From: Flexivirga oryzae
GTDB taxonomy: Bacteria; Actinomycetota; Actinomycetes; Actinomycetales; Dermatophilaceae
NCBI RefSeq assembly: GCF_014190805.1
Contig: NZ_JACHVQ010000005.1
Span: forward strand, 245,272-309,271
DNA: 64,000 bases
Reading direction: 5' to 3'
Under the pieces are notes generated by a model, which saw nothing but the letters and a program-made list of their open reading frames with translations, ran no database searches and had not been told where the DNA came from. Shown one piece after another: positions 1 through 8,171 of this stretch. The position numbers were made by a program, and so were the translations under genes. Position 1 is the stretch's first letter. Every line of letters starts with the position of its first letter.

Positions 1-1200
1 CCCCGTCTCCTTGTCGAGTGTCGCCTCGACGTCGACACCGTCGGGCAGCAGTCCCCACTCGAACAGGTGCTCCGCGATGACCCGGATGGCTGCCGCGTGG
101 ATGTCGGAGAACTTGTTGCCGGGCTGCACGGCGGCGATGCCGGCCTGCTGGGCGGCATACACCGCCTCGTAGACCTTGCGCTGCGCTTCGTCATACGTCC
201 CGTCGACCGGCAGTGTGCGGGTGATGTCGGCGGTGTAGAGCGAATCGACCTCGACACCGGCATCGACCAGCACCAGGTCCTCCTCCTGGACGTCGCCGGT
301 GTTCTTGATCCAGTGCAGCGTGTTGGCGTGATCCCCTGCGGCACAGATGGATTCGTAACCGACACCATTGCCGCGATGACGCGCGCGCAGGCCGAACGAA
401 CCCTCGAGCCAGCGCTCGCCCCGGCCGCGGCGCACCGCTTCCGCCAGCTCGGCGATGATCGCCTCGAAGCCCTCCGCCGTGGCCGCGATGGCCTGCCGCA
501 TCTGCTCGATCTCGAAATGGTCCTTGACCAGCCGCAGTGTCGACAGGAAGCGCGCGAGCTCCTCGTCGGCCTCGGCCCGCTGCTCGACGGATCCCTCGGC
601 CTCCGCCTCGCTGGCCCGCGCCTTCTCGACCGCCGCCGTCACCTCGCCGTCGGCGTCGCGTACGACGCGCACGCCGATCTCACCGGCGTCCTTGGCGACC
701 GCGTCGGCGAACTCGTCGATGTGCCGGGCGCTGAGGCCCAGCTCCGCCTCGACGTCCTCGATGGTCGGGCGGCGCCCGACCCAGAACTCGCCGTACCGCG
801 CATCGGCGAAGAACTCCTCGGTGTCCCGGCCCGCGAGCGGCCGGAAGAACAGCACCGCGTCGTGCCCGCCGCCGTCACGCGGCTCCAGTACGAGCACGGC
901 GTCCGGTTCGCGGTCGGCGCCCAGGCCGGTGAGGTGCGCGAACGCCGAGTGCGGACGGAAGATGTAGTCGGTGTCGTTGCTGCGGACCTTCAGACCGCCG
1001 GCAGGTATGACGAGCCGCTCGCCGGGGAACGCGTCCGACACCGCAGCGCGACGCTTCGCGGCGAAGTCCGCGACCTCCGCGCGGGCCGGGCAATCGGTGC
1101 CGCGGGGCGCCCACCCGGTGGCGATGAAGGACCGGAAGGCCTCCGGCGACGGTTGGCTGCGGGACTGCGACTTCTGCTGCTTCTCACTCACACAGGCCAT
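1..1200 (-). CDS. Xaa-Pro aminopeptidase (M24B), C-terminus cut by window edge
   Basis: The reading frame runs from an ATG at 1200 to the left edge without a stop, giving 400 residues of a protein that continues outside the window. The first ~180 residues match an aminopeptidase-P N-terminal domain (short stretches such as FRPHSAFAHLTGLG and VLFFRPLAGRD). The pita-bread peptidase domain follows from about residue 240, with YESICAAGDHANTLHW and the first two metal-ligand aspartates in DAGVEVDSLYTADITRT. The remaining His/Glu ligands lie outside the window. The family removes an N-terminal residue preceding proline, using a dinuclear metal centre in the cytoplasm. The product starts MACVSEKQQ; a GTG three codons later is a possible alternative start. 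The family assignment is firm; the exact substrate is not known. Confidence 0.88.
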   Translation of the reverse strand, partial: MACVSEKQQKSQSRSQPSPEAFRSFIATGWAPRGTDCPARAEVADFAAKRRAAVSDAFPGERLVIPAGGLKVRSNDTDYIFRPHSAFAHLTGLGADREPDAVLVLEPRDGGGHDAVLFFRPLAGRDTEEFFADARYGEFWVGRRPTIEDVEAELGLSARHIDEFADAVAKDAGEIGVRVVRDADGEVTAAVEKARASEAEAEGSVEQRAEADEELARFLSTLRLVKDHFEIEQMRQAIAATAEGFEAIIAELAEAVRRGRGERWLEGSFGLRARHRGNGVGYESICAAGDHANTLHWIKNTGDVQEEDLVLVDAGVEVDSLYTADITRTLPVDGTYDEAQRKVYEAVYAAQQAGIAAVQPGNKFSDIHAAAIRVIAEHLFEWGLLPDGVDVEATLDKETG

Positions 1201-1236
1201 CGTCGCACGCGTGCGGGGCGCCCGGCAGCACGCCCG

Positions 1237-1854
1237 TCAGCTCCCGCCCCACGCCCAGGTCGACAGGATCGCGTCGAGTGCCTGGTCGGCGCCCGCGGAC
1301 GCCTTCGCGGTCGCGGCGCTGGTCATGGTGAGCGAGTAGACGTGCTCGCGGTAGACGACGAAGAACTGGGTCTGGGTGAACTTCGCACCCTGCGCGGTCC
1401 GGGTGAAGGTGTAGCCACTTGCCGGTAGGCCGCCGATCGTGCGGTCCGGCTTGTCGACGATGTGAACGCCCTGCTGACGCCACGCGATCTCGGCCTGCGA
1501 CACCACGTCGTCGAGGGCCGGGACCGGCTCGGGTGCCTGGACGACGACCGTGAAGTTGGTCGTCACCGCGTTCTGTGGGGCCGGCGCCTTGATCGCCAGG
1601 GTCGACCCCTTGCCGGCGAACTTGCGCCAGCCGGTGGGTGCCACCACCGAGAACGACCCGTCCCCGCTGGTGACGCTGCCGGCAGCGGCGGAGGTGCTGA
1701 GCGTGGGTGTCGGCACCGCGGTGACGGTGGTCGGCACCGACACCTGGCCGGTCGGTCGGGTGGGCGTTTCGCCGGAGGAGCACGCGGTGATGCCGAGAGC
1801 GAACAACGCGGCCGCGGTGACGGCGAGTGAGCGCGACGACGATGGGGTGCTCAT
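1237..1854 (-). CDS. Secreted lipoprotein, LpqN/LpqT or DcrB-like fold
   Basis: This 205-residue protein has a signal peptide with a lipobox ending at Cys25 (LGITAC), so it should be lipid-anchored on the outer face of the membrane. A Thr/Ser/Pro-rich linker (about 28-60) precedes a compact domain of about 140 residues with GWRKF and a Trp near the C-terminus. That layout resembles small actinobacterial LpqN/LpqT or PsbP/DcrB-like lipoproteins, but I see no catalytic motif and give no function. A TAGGAT box at 1863-1868 on the minus strand lies 8 bases before the ATG, with no Shine-Dalgarno, suggesting a leaderless transcript. Confidence 0.8.
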   Translation of the reverse strand: MSTPSSSRSLAVTAAALFALGITACSSGETPTRPTGQVSVPTTVTAVPTPTLSTSAAAGSVTSGDGSFSVVAPTGWRKFAGKGSTLAIKAPAPQNAVTTNFTVVVQAPEPVPALDDVVSQAEIAWRQQGVHIVDKPDRTIGGLPASGYTFTRTAQGAKFTQTQFFVVYREHVYSLTMTSAATAKASAGADQALDAILSTWAWGGS

Positions 1855-1906
1855 ATGGCGCGATCCTAGCCAGCGGTGCTGACCCGGATGTCGGGCAGAC
1901 CCGCTG

Positions 1907-2836
1907 TCAGTCGTCGTCGCCCGAGGTGGCCGACCCGAGATGGTCGAAGGCCGGCAGCCCGTGCTGGCGGCGGATCGCTCCCCACACCACCGGTCCGAGG
2001 ATCACCATCCCGGCGCCGAGGATGCCGACCCAGGTCGGGTCGACACCGAGCATCCCCAGGCCGGTGAGGGTGAGCACCATGACGATGCCGCGCCGGATCA
2101 CCGACTGGTTGACCAGGCTCGCCAGCCGGGCGCCCAGGGCCGTTCCGAGGCTGCCGCCGATCATCAGCGGGATCAGCACCGACCAGTCGACTCCGGTGAT
2201 CAGGATGTGGCCGATGGCTGCCGCCACGACGAGCGGGATCGCCTGCAGCAGATCGGTTCCCACCAGCCGCAGCGACGACATGGTGGGGTAGAGCAGCAGC
2301 ATCCCCACCATGATCAGCGACCCGGACCCGACGCTGGTGATGCCGACGAGCAGACCCCCGAGGGCGCCGATCGCCAGCGTCGCCAGCGGCCGGATGGTCG
2401 GGTTCTGCTCCGTCCGCCGCCGCCCGGTCGCCTGCCGGACCAGGTTGAGGTACATCCGCACCACGTAGGTCGTGGCGGTGAGCAGCAGGGCGCACCCGAT
2501 GGCGGCCTTGAGGAACTTCTGCTGGTCGCCGGACGGCCCGATGAGCTTGACGATGAGCGACCCGACGAGTGCCATCGGTACCGAGCCCAGGACCAGCCAC
2601 TTGATCAGTTGCTTGTTGGGGGATCCGTTGCGCAGGTGCACCGCGGCGCCGACGGACTTGGTGATGGCGGCCGACACCAGGTCGTTGGCGACCGCCGACG
2701 TCGGAGGTATGCCGAGGAAGACCAGGGCGGGTGTCATCAGGGCGCCACCGCCCATGCCGGTCAGGCCGACGGCGATGCCGACACCGAAGGCGACGATCAG
2801 CAGCTGCAGCGCGTCGAAACTGAGAACTCCGCTCAT
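1907..2836 (-). CDS. TauE/SafE family sulfite exporter-type membrane protein
   Basis: This 309-residue integral membrane protein has roughly eight hydrophobic segments in two related halves. Each half contains a glycine-rich motif typical of TauE/SafE (GLTGMGGGALMTP near residue 24 and GITSVGSGSL in the second half). The family moves small anions such as sulfite, sulfoacetate or related sulfur compounds across the membrane. I chose the ATG at 2836 because it lies one base beyond the cysC stop codon, so the two genes should be translationally coupled. The coupling with an APS kinase points to a sulfur-anion substrate, possibly sulfate uptake or sulfite export; direction and substrate are inferred. 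Confidence 0.87.
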   Translation of the reverse strand: MSGVLSFDALQLLIVAFGVGIAVGLTGMGGGALMTPALVFLGIPPTSAVANDLVSAAITKSVGAAVHLRNGSPNKQLIKWLVLGSVPMALVGSLIVKLIGPSGDQQKFLKAAIGCALLLTATTYVVRMYLNLVRQATGRRRTEQNPTIRPLATLAIGALGGLLVGITSVGSGSLIMVGMLLLYPTMSSLRLVGTDLLQAIPLVVAAAIGHILITGVDWSVLIPLMIGGSLGTALGARLASLVNQSVIRRGIVMVLTLTGLGMLGVDPTWVGILGAGMVILGPVVWGAIRRQHGLPAFDHLGSATSGDDD

Positions 2837-2837
2837 C

Positions 2838-3998
2838 TCACCGGCCGAGGCTGAGCAGGTCGCGGCGGGTGAGCAGGCCGAGCACGTCGTCGCGCACCGC
2901 CTCGATCGACCGGTCGGTGGTGTCGAGCACCAGGTCGGCGTCCTCCGGTCGTTCGTACGGCGCGCTGATGCCGGTGAAGTTCGGGATCTCGCCGCGGCGC
3001 GCCTTGGCGTACAGGCCCTTGCGGTCCCGCCGCTCACACTCCTCCACGGGGGTGGCGATGTGGACCAGCACCAGCGTTCCACCACGCTCGGTCACCATGC
3101 GGCGCACTTCCTTCCGGGTCCGGTCGTACGGTGCGATCGGGCTGCAGATCGCCAGTCCGCCGTGGTGGGCGAGCTCGGCGGCCACCCAGCCGATCCTGCG
3201 GATGTTGGTCTCCCGGTCCGCCGGGGAGAACCCGAGTCCGGCGGACAGGTTGCGCCGCACGACGTCGCCGTCCAGCAGGGTCACCGGCCGTCCGTCGCGT
3301 TCCAGGATCCCGTTGCGGACGGCGCGTGCGACGGTCGACTTGCCCGACCCGGACAGTCCGGTGAAGAACAGCACCAGCCCTCCGGCGTTCCCTGGGGTGT
3401 CCGTCGTCGCGGGCAACCGGGCGGCGGCTCCCGCCCCGTAACCCGTCGTCACCGTCTCCAGCAGCGCCGGTTCGGCGGTTGCCCTGGCGGCGGTGAGCGG
3501 CACGGCGACGACACGAGTGTCGGCGCGTTGCGCCGCGGCCGTCAGCGCCGACCGGATGCTGGACAGCGCGGCGGCACCGGGTTCGATCGACGGGCCGGCC
3601 AGCACCAGCAGGGTCAGCTCGGCGTCGCCGAACCGGTCAAGGTCACCGGCCTGCAGCGGACGGTCGACGATGACGGTGGTCCCGTCCCCGTCCAGGTCCG
3701 CGCGAACCGACGCGGGCGGCGTGTAGAGCTGCTCGAACGGGCGCGTCGACACCGTCCCCAGCCACTCCGGCGGTGCGGTGAGGGTGGCGTGGCCGTCACT
3801 GCTCTGCGTCAGATCGACCCGGGCGAACGGGACGCCCTCCGGGTCGACGAGCTCGACCCGACCGGGCTCGGTCGCCTCCGGCAGGTAGAGCCGCTGGGCG
3901 GCCTCCGGGCCGAGCACCGGGATCCCGTCGCGCAGCAGCAGCAGATCGTCGAGTGTTTCGAGCGGTGGGCAGATCTGGGGCGCTCTCGGTTCCGGCAT
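2838..3998 (-). CDS. cysC: Adenylyl-sulfate kinase with long N-terminal extension
   Basis: APS kinase phosphorylates adenosine 5'-phosphosulfate at the 3' position to make PAPS. The C-terminal part (about residues 207-386) carries the P-loop GLSGSGKST at 214-222, LLDGDVVRRNL, and the conserved FTGISAPYE region near the end. Stand-alone CysC proteins are about 200 residues, so the first ~200 here are extra. They start with LLLLRDGIPVLGP and continue with a VELVDPEGVPFA-like stretch that recalls the PUA-like N-terminal domain of ATP sulfurylases, but no sulfurylase catalytic motif follows. The gene is divergent from cysD-cysN and coupled to the TauE-type gene downstream. Making PAPS, rather than stopping at APS, suits either PAPS-dependent reduction or sulfate transfer. 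Confidence 0.9.
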   Translation of the reverse strand: MPEPRAPQICPPLETLDDLLLLRDGIPVLGPEAAQRLYLPEATEPGRVELVDPEGVPFARVDLTQSSDGHATLTAPPEWLGTVSTRPFEQLYTPPASVRADLDGDGTTVIVDRPLQAGDLDRFGDAELTLLVLAGPSIEPGAAALSSIRSALTAAAQRADTRVVAVPLTAARATAEPALLETVTTGYGAGAAARLPATTDTPGNAGGLVLFFTGLSGSGKSTVARAVRNGILERDGRPVTLLDGDVVRRNLSAGLGFSPADRETNIRRIGWVAAELAHHGGLAICSPIAPYDRTRKEVRRMVTERGGTLVLVHIATPVEECERRDRKGLYAKARRGEIPNFTGISAPYERPEDADLVLDTTDRSIEAVRDDVLGLLTRRDLLSLGR

Positions 3999-4094
3999 AT
4001 AGTCAGTCTTTCAACAAGGCAGCCCAACACCGGAGCCAGGTCTGCAGCTATCCTCCGGCGTGTCCACAGTAATCCAGCAGGAGTTATGCCCAGC
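3999..4094. promoter_or_regulatory. Divergent promoter region cysC / cysD
   Basis: These 96 bases separate the divergently transcribed cysC and cysD genes and must contain both promoters. An AGGAG Shine-Dalgarno at 4079-4083 serves cysD. I see no convincing riboswitch or operator palindrome. Confidence 0.5.
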
Positions 4095-5006
4095 ATGCAG
4101 ACTCATCCCGACTATCGACTGAGCCAGCTCGACGAGCTCGAGGCGGAGTCGATCCACATCTTCCGCGAGGTGGCGGCGGAGTTCGAGCACCCGGTCCTCA
4201 TGTGCTCCGGCGGCAAGGACTCGATCGTCATGCTCCGCCTGGCGGAGAAGGCCTTCCATCCGGCAAAGCTGCCGTTCCCCGTGCTCCAGGTCGACACCGG
4301 GTTCGATTTCCCCGAGGTGTTGCAGGCACGCGACAACTGGGTCCGTCGCCTCGGCGCGCGCCTGGTCGTGGCCTCCGTCGACGAGGCGATCAAGAACGGC
4401 GTCGTCGTCGACGACGGCAAGACGAGTCGCAACCGGTTGCAGATCGGCACCCTGTTGAACGTCATCGAGGAGAACGGCTTCACGGCGGCCTTCGGTGGCG
4501 GTCGCCGCGACGAGGAGAAGGCGCGCGCCAAGGAGCGGATCTACTCCCACCGTGACGAGTTCGGCCAGTGGGACCCCAAGAACCAGCGTCCCGAGCTGTG
4601 GTCGCTCTACAACGGCCGCCTGCACGAGGGCGAGCACATGCGGATCTTCCCGCTGTCCAACTGGACCGAGCTGGACATCTGGAACTACATCGCCCAGGAG
4701 CAGATCGAGATCCCCTCCATCTACTACGCACACCGGCGCAAGGTGATCGCGCGGGACGGCATGCTGCTGTCCGCGTCCGACGCCGTGCAACCCAGGGACG
4801 GCGAGACGGTGGAGGAGCGGACCGTGCGTTTCCGGACGGTTGGCGACATGACGCTCACCGGCTGCGTGGAGTCGGAGGCGGACACGCTGGAGAAGATCAT
4901 CGAGGAGATCGCAGTGGCTCGGGTCACCGAGCGGGGGGCGACCCGAGGGGACGACCGGTTCTCCGAGGCAGCGATGGAGGACCGGAAGAAGGAAGGTTAC
5001 TTCTAA
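4095..5006 (+). CDS. cysD: Sulfate adenylyltransferase subunit 2 (CysD)
   Basis: CysD is the catalytic PP-loop subunit of the CysDN ATP sulfurylase, which makes APS from sulfate and ATP. The 303-residue product shows the PP-loop motif SGGKDS at 38-43, the VDTGFDFPE element, GGGRRDEEKARAKERI, and the usual KKEGYF-like C-terminus. Length and order match the family. Two in-frame ATGs are possible: 4086 is only 2 bases from AGGAG, while 4095 is 11 bases away, so I chose 4095 (the other start adds three residues). The stop codon directly abuts the cysN start, giving a tight cysDN operon. Confidence 0.95.
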   Translation: MQTHPDYRLSQLDELEAESIHIFREVAAEFEHPVLMCSGGKDSIVMLRLAEKAFHPAKLPFPVLQVDTGFDFPEVLQARDNWVRRLGARLVVASVDEAIKNGVVVDDGKTSRNRLQIGTLLNVIEENGFTAAFGGGRRDEEKARAKERIYSHRDEFGQWDPKNQRPELWSLYNGRLHEGEHMRIFPLSNWTELDIWNYIAQEQIEIPSIYYAHRRKVIARDGMLLSASDAVQPRDGETVEERTVRFRTVGDMTLTGCVESEADTLEKIIEEIAVARVTERGATRGDDRFSEAAMEDRKKEGYF

Positions 5007-6272
5007 ATGACCCAGGTGATTCAGGACATGGATCTGCTGCGATTCGCGACGGCGGGCTCCGTGGACGACGGCAAATCGACGTTGATCGGCCGGCTGCTGC
5101 TGGACTCGAAGGCGATCTTCGAGGACCAGCTGGAGTCGGTCGAGGCGACCAGCCAGTCCCGCGGCTACGACTACACCGACCTCGCCCTGCTGACCGACGG
5201 CCTGCGCTCGGAACGGGAGCAGGGCATCACCATCGACGTCGCGTACCGCTACTTCGCCACCCCGAGGCGCAAGTTCATCATCGCCGACACCCCGGGCCAC
5301 GTGCAATACACCCGCAACATGGTCACCGGCGCCTCCACCTCCGACCTCGGCCTGGTCCTGGTCGACGCGCGGCAGGGCCTCACCGAGCAGTCGCGGCGGC
5401 ACGCGGTGCTGCTCTCCCTGCTGCGGGTGCCGCACCTGCTGCTGGCGGTCAACAAGATGGACCTGGTCGACTACGACCAGGCGACCTTCGAGAAGATCGA
5501 CAAGGAGTTCACCTCGTTCGCGTCGCGGCTGAACATCCCCGACCTGCAGGTGATCCCGGTCTCCGCGCTCCAGGGCGACAACGTGGTCACCCGTTCGGAG
5601 AACATGCCCTGGTACCAGGGCCCCTCCCTCATGCACCACCTGGAGAACGTGCACATCGCTTCGGACCGCGCGATGCGGGACGTGCGCTTCCCGGTGCAGT
5701 ACGTCGTCCGCCCCAAGTCCGACGAGCACCACGACTACCGCGGTTACGCCGGTCAGGTCGCCGGTGGTGTCCTCAAGCCGGGTGACGAGGTCATGGTGCT
5801 GCCGAGCGGGATGACCTCCACGATCGAGGGCATCGACCTGTACGACCGCGAGCTGGACGAGGCCTACGCGCCGATGTCAGTGGTCGTCCGGCTCACCGAC
5901 GACGTCGACGTCTCGCGCGGGGACATGATCTGCCGGACCAAGAACCTGCCGGCCCAGACGCAGGACCTGGACGCGATGGTGTGCTGGATGACCAGTGCCC
6001 CGCTGAAGCCCAAGCAGAAGCTCGCGATCAAGCACACCACGCGGACGGCGCGCGCGATCGTCAAGGACGTGCAGTACCGGTTGGACGTCAACACGCTGCA
6101 CCGGGATCTCGCCGCGGGTGAGCTCGCACTCAACGAGATCGGCCGGGTGCAGCTGCGGGTGACGACCCCGCTGATGACCGACCCGTACGAACGCAACCGC
6201 ACGACCGGCTCGTTCATCCTCATCGACGAGGCCACCGGCAACACCGTCGGTGCCGGGATGATCAACAGCTGA
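5007..6272 (+). CDS. cysN: Sulfate adenylyltransferase GTPase subunit (CysN)
   Basis: CysN is the regulatory GTPase that drives APS formation by CysD through GTP hydrolysis. The 421-residue product has the G1 P-loop GSVDDGKST (17-25), G3 DTPGH (94-98) and G4 NKMD (149-152), followed by EF-Tu-like beta-barrel domains. It ends without a fused APS kinase domain, which agrees with the separate cysC upstream. The ATG follows the cysD TAA with no spacing. A strong hairpin lies just downstream and probably ends the operon. Confidence 0.95.
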   Translation: MTQVIQDMDLLRFATAGSVDDGKSTLIGRLLLDSKAIFEDQLESVEATSQSRGYDYTDLALLTDGLRSEREQGITIDVAYRYFATPRRKFIIADTPGHVQYTRNMVTGASTSDLGLVLVDARQGLTEQSRRHAVLLSLLRVPHLLLAVNKMDLVDYDQATFEKIDKEFTSFASRLNIPDLQVIPVSALQGDNVVTRSENMPWYQGPSLMHHLENVHIASDRAMRDVRFPVQYVVRPKSDEHHDYRGYAGQVAGGVLKPGDEVMVLPSGMTSTIEGIDLYDRELDEAYAPMSVVVRLTDDVDVSRGDMICRTKNLPAQTQDLDAMVCWMTSAPLKPKQKLAIKHTTRTARAIVKDVQYRLDVNTLHRDLAAGELALNEIGRVQLRVTTPLMTDPYERNRTTGSFILIDEATGNTVGAGMINS

Positions 6273-6284
6273 GCAGACTCATGG

Positions 6285-6318
6285 AAGGGCCGCCGCGTCA
6301 CCCGGCGCGGCGGCCCTT
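6285..6318. terminator. Bidirectional intrinsic terminator after cysN
   Basis: A perfect 13-bp GC-rich stem (6285-6297 with 6306-6318) encloses an 8-base loop and carries an A pair and a T run at the two ends. It sits between the convergent cysN and acyltransferase genes, so it can serve both strands. Confidence 0.85.
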
Positions 6319-6326
6319 TCACGTTC

Positions 6327-7154
6327 TCAACCGGTGCGGTCGGCCAGCGCGTTGCGCAGCCGGCCGGCCAGCCGGCGAGCGCGGGTGACCGATCGCCGCG
6401 CAGTGGACACCGGCCGCTGGGGTCGGACGGTTGGCGGATGTGCCTCGACCAGGTGGTCCGCGCTGAACTCCGGGTCGGTACGCCGCCAGTACTTCGACTT
6501 CTTCACGGTCGAGGAGTGCGGCTTGTAGAACGGTTCGGTGAGGCCGAGGTGGGGCCGTTCCCAGGCGATGTCGGTGCGGACCACCACCGCGGGGGACCCG
6601 ACCGCGATGACGTTGTTGGGCAGGCTGCGGGTGACGATGCTGTTGGCGCCGACGACCGTGCCCTCCCCAATCTCGACGCCGCCGAGCACGATGGACCCCC
6701 AACCGAGCCAGGTGTGCGCGCCGATGTGGATCGATCGGGCGAGGTTGATCCGTTCCCCGGTCCGTACGTCGAAGATCGGGTGCCCGTCGTCCGCACGCAC
6801 CTGGTTCTGACTGGCGAACATGGTGTCCTCGCCGATGTCGACCGTCACGCCCTCCACTGCGGAGATGACGACCTTGGCCGTCGCGGACACCCCGTCCCTC
6901 ACCCGCACCGTGGCGTCCTGGCCGACCCGCACCTGGGCGGCGAACCCGCGCCGCTTCGGGTTCGCGCCGAGCTCGAAGGTCCCGTTGCTGGCGTTGAAGT
7001 CGACCTGCAGGCTGCGCGTATGGGCGTCGGCGTGGATGCGCGCGACGTTGTCGCGGCCACGGAAGGTGATCTGCACCGCCTCCGACGGAGGCCCGGTGTA
7101 TTCGATGCGATTGCCTTCGTCGTCCTCGTACGGTGCGAGTGGAACGGTCTTCAT
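6327..7154 (-). CDS. Left-handed beta-helix (hexapeptide) acyltransferase
   Basis: This 275-residue protein has hexapeptide-type repeats in its middle (about residues 60-195): an early irregular set, then SIHIGAHTWLGWGS, GGVEIGEGTVVGANSIVT and NNVIAVGSPAVVV, the usual end of an acetyltransferase beta-helix. A basic C-terminal tail follows. Such enzymes transfer acetyl or other acyl groups from CoA to sugars or amino-sugars. Its place beside wall-polymer genes suggests it modifies a surface polysaccharide; the acceptor is unknown. It is convergent with cysN and divergent from the CDP-alcohol phosphotransferase gene. Confidence 0.82.
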   Translation of the reverse strand: MKTVPLAPYEDDEGNRIEYTGPPSEAVQITFRGRDNVARIHADAHTRSLQVDFNASNGTFELGANPKRRGFAAQVRVGQDATVRVRDGVSATAKVVISAVEGVTVDIGEDTMFASQNQVRADDGHPIFDVRTGERINLARSIHIGAHTWLGWGSIVLGGVEIGEGTVVGANSIVTRSLPNNVIAVGSPAVVVRTDIAWERPHLGLTEPFYKPHSSTVKKSKYWRRTDPEFSADHLVEAHPPTVRPQRPVSTARRSVTRARRLAGRLRNALADRTG

Positions 7155-7358
7155 TCAATTACCAGACGGGTCGGTGGTGACGGGTGGGGCGGGTGGGGTG
7201 ACGGTCCGCCCGCGCATTCAGCTTCGACCATTGTTCAGCAGCTATCACGGAATCGTGGAACAACACACCCCGGAATCGTCGGCGAACGGCTCCTGCCTGC
7301 CCGGTGTCCGGCACGTGACCTGCGACAATCGTGCCGGTGAACAACTGTGAGGACTCTC
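7155..7358. promoter_or_regulatory. Divergent intergenic region with G-quadruplex motif
   Basis: This stretch of about 200 bases separates the acyltransferase (minus) from the CDP-alcohol phosphotransferase (plus). It contains four plus-strand G runs with one-base loops (7182-7198), a canonical G-quadruplex pattern. A GAGG at 7349-7352 gives the plus-strand gene a ribosome binding site. I see no clear palindromic operator. Confidence 0.45.
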
Positions 7359-8171
7359 GTGAATGATCAGCGTCGCCGACCGGCGATCGCCGAGCTGCGG
7401 GCGGTGTGCCAGCCGGAGTCGGTGCGGGGGCGCAAGAACGCCGAGCACTGGTCCGGCTTCTACATGCGCGACGGCTCGGTACACCTGACCCGGCTGCTGG
7501 TGCCGACGCGGATCACCCCCAACGGGGTCACCGGCATCATGATCGTGTCGGGGTGGTGCGTCGGTGCGTCGCTGCTCATCCCGGGCATCTGGGGTCCGAT
7601 CCTCGCCGTGCTGTTCGGCCAGCTGCAGATGTTCCTGGACGCGGTCGACGGCGAGCTCGCGAGGTGGCGGCAGCGTTTCAGCCCGGCCGGCATCTTCCTG
7701 GACCGGGTCGCGCACTACACCACGGAGGGCTTCGTCGGGCTGGCGTTGGGCCTGCGGGCGGCCGGCGTCGTCGGCGGCCACCCGGCCGATGTCGATCCGT
7801 GGAAGTATGCGTTCCTCGGCGGCCTGCTGATGGGCGGGATCCTGATCAACAAGTCGCTCAACGACATGGTGCACGTCGCGCGCGCGCTCGCGGGGCTCGA
7901 CCGCCTGCCGGACACGGCGGAGGCGAAAGCGGTTCCGACGACGAGCCTGATCGGTATGGCGCGCAAGGTTTTCCGCTTTCTGCCGTTCCACCGGATCTTC
8001 CACTCGGTTGACCTCGGTCTGGTGTCCCTCGGCCTCGGGATCGTCGGGCTCGTCCTGGGCGACGACCAGCAGGTGTTCCGGGTCGCGGTCCCCGTCCTGG
8101 TGGTGCTGGTCTGGCTGGCCGTGATCGGGCACTTCGCGGCGATCATGGCATCGCCGCGGGTGAAGGCATGA
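7359..8171 (+). CDS. CDP-alcohol phosphatidyltransferase family membrane protein
   Basis: Members transfer a phospho-alcohol from a CDP-alcohol to an acceptor in the membrane. The 270-residue product has several hydrophobic segments and the family signature in the form DAVDGELAR followed by G-x3-D. The fourth acidic residue of the signature, normally Asp and proposed as the catalytic base, is His here (DRVAH). Start: the GTG at 7359 has GAGG six bases upstream; an upstream GTG at 7347 would add four residues. The next gene overlaps by four bases (ATGA), so the two are coupled. Context suggests a role in priming or building a wall or membrane polyol-phosphate polymer rather than ordinary phospholipids. 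Confidence 0.82.
   Translation: MNDQRRRPAIAELRAVCQPESVRGRKNAEHWSGFYMRDGSVHLTRLLVPTRITPNGVTGIMIVSGWCVGASLLIPGIWGPILAVLFGQLQMFLDAVDGELARWRQRFSPAGIFLDRVAHYTTEGFVGLALGLRAAGVVGGHPADVDPWKYAFLGGLLMGGILINKSLNDMVHVARALAGLDRLPDTAEAKAVPTTSLIGMARKVFRFLPFHRIFHSVDLGLVSLGLGIVGLVLGDDQQVFRVAVPVLVVLVWLAVIGHFAAIMASPRVKA

Noticed and set aside
1866..2600. Minus-strand frame overlapping the TauE-type gene
   Set aside because: Arg/Gly/His-rich composition typical of a GC-driven shadow frame, whereas the other frame has clear membrane helices.
2472..4094. Long N-terminal extension of the cysD frame
   Set aside because: It lies antisense to cysC and crosses the divergent promoter; the family starts at the MQTHPDY region.
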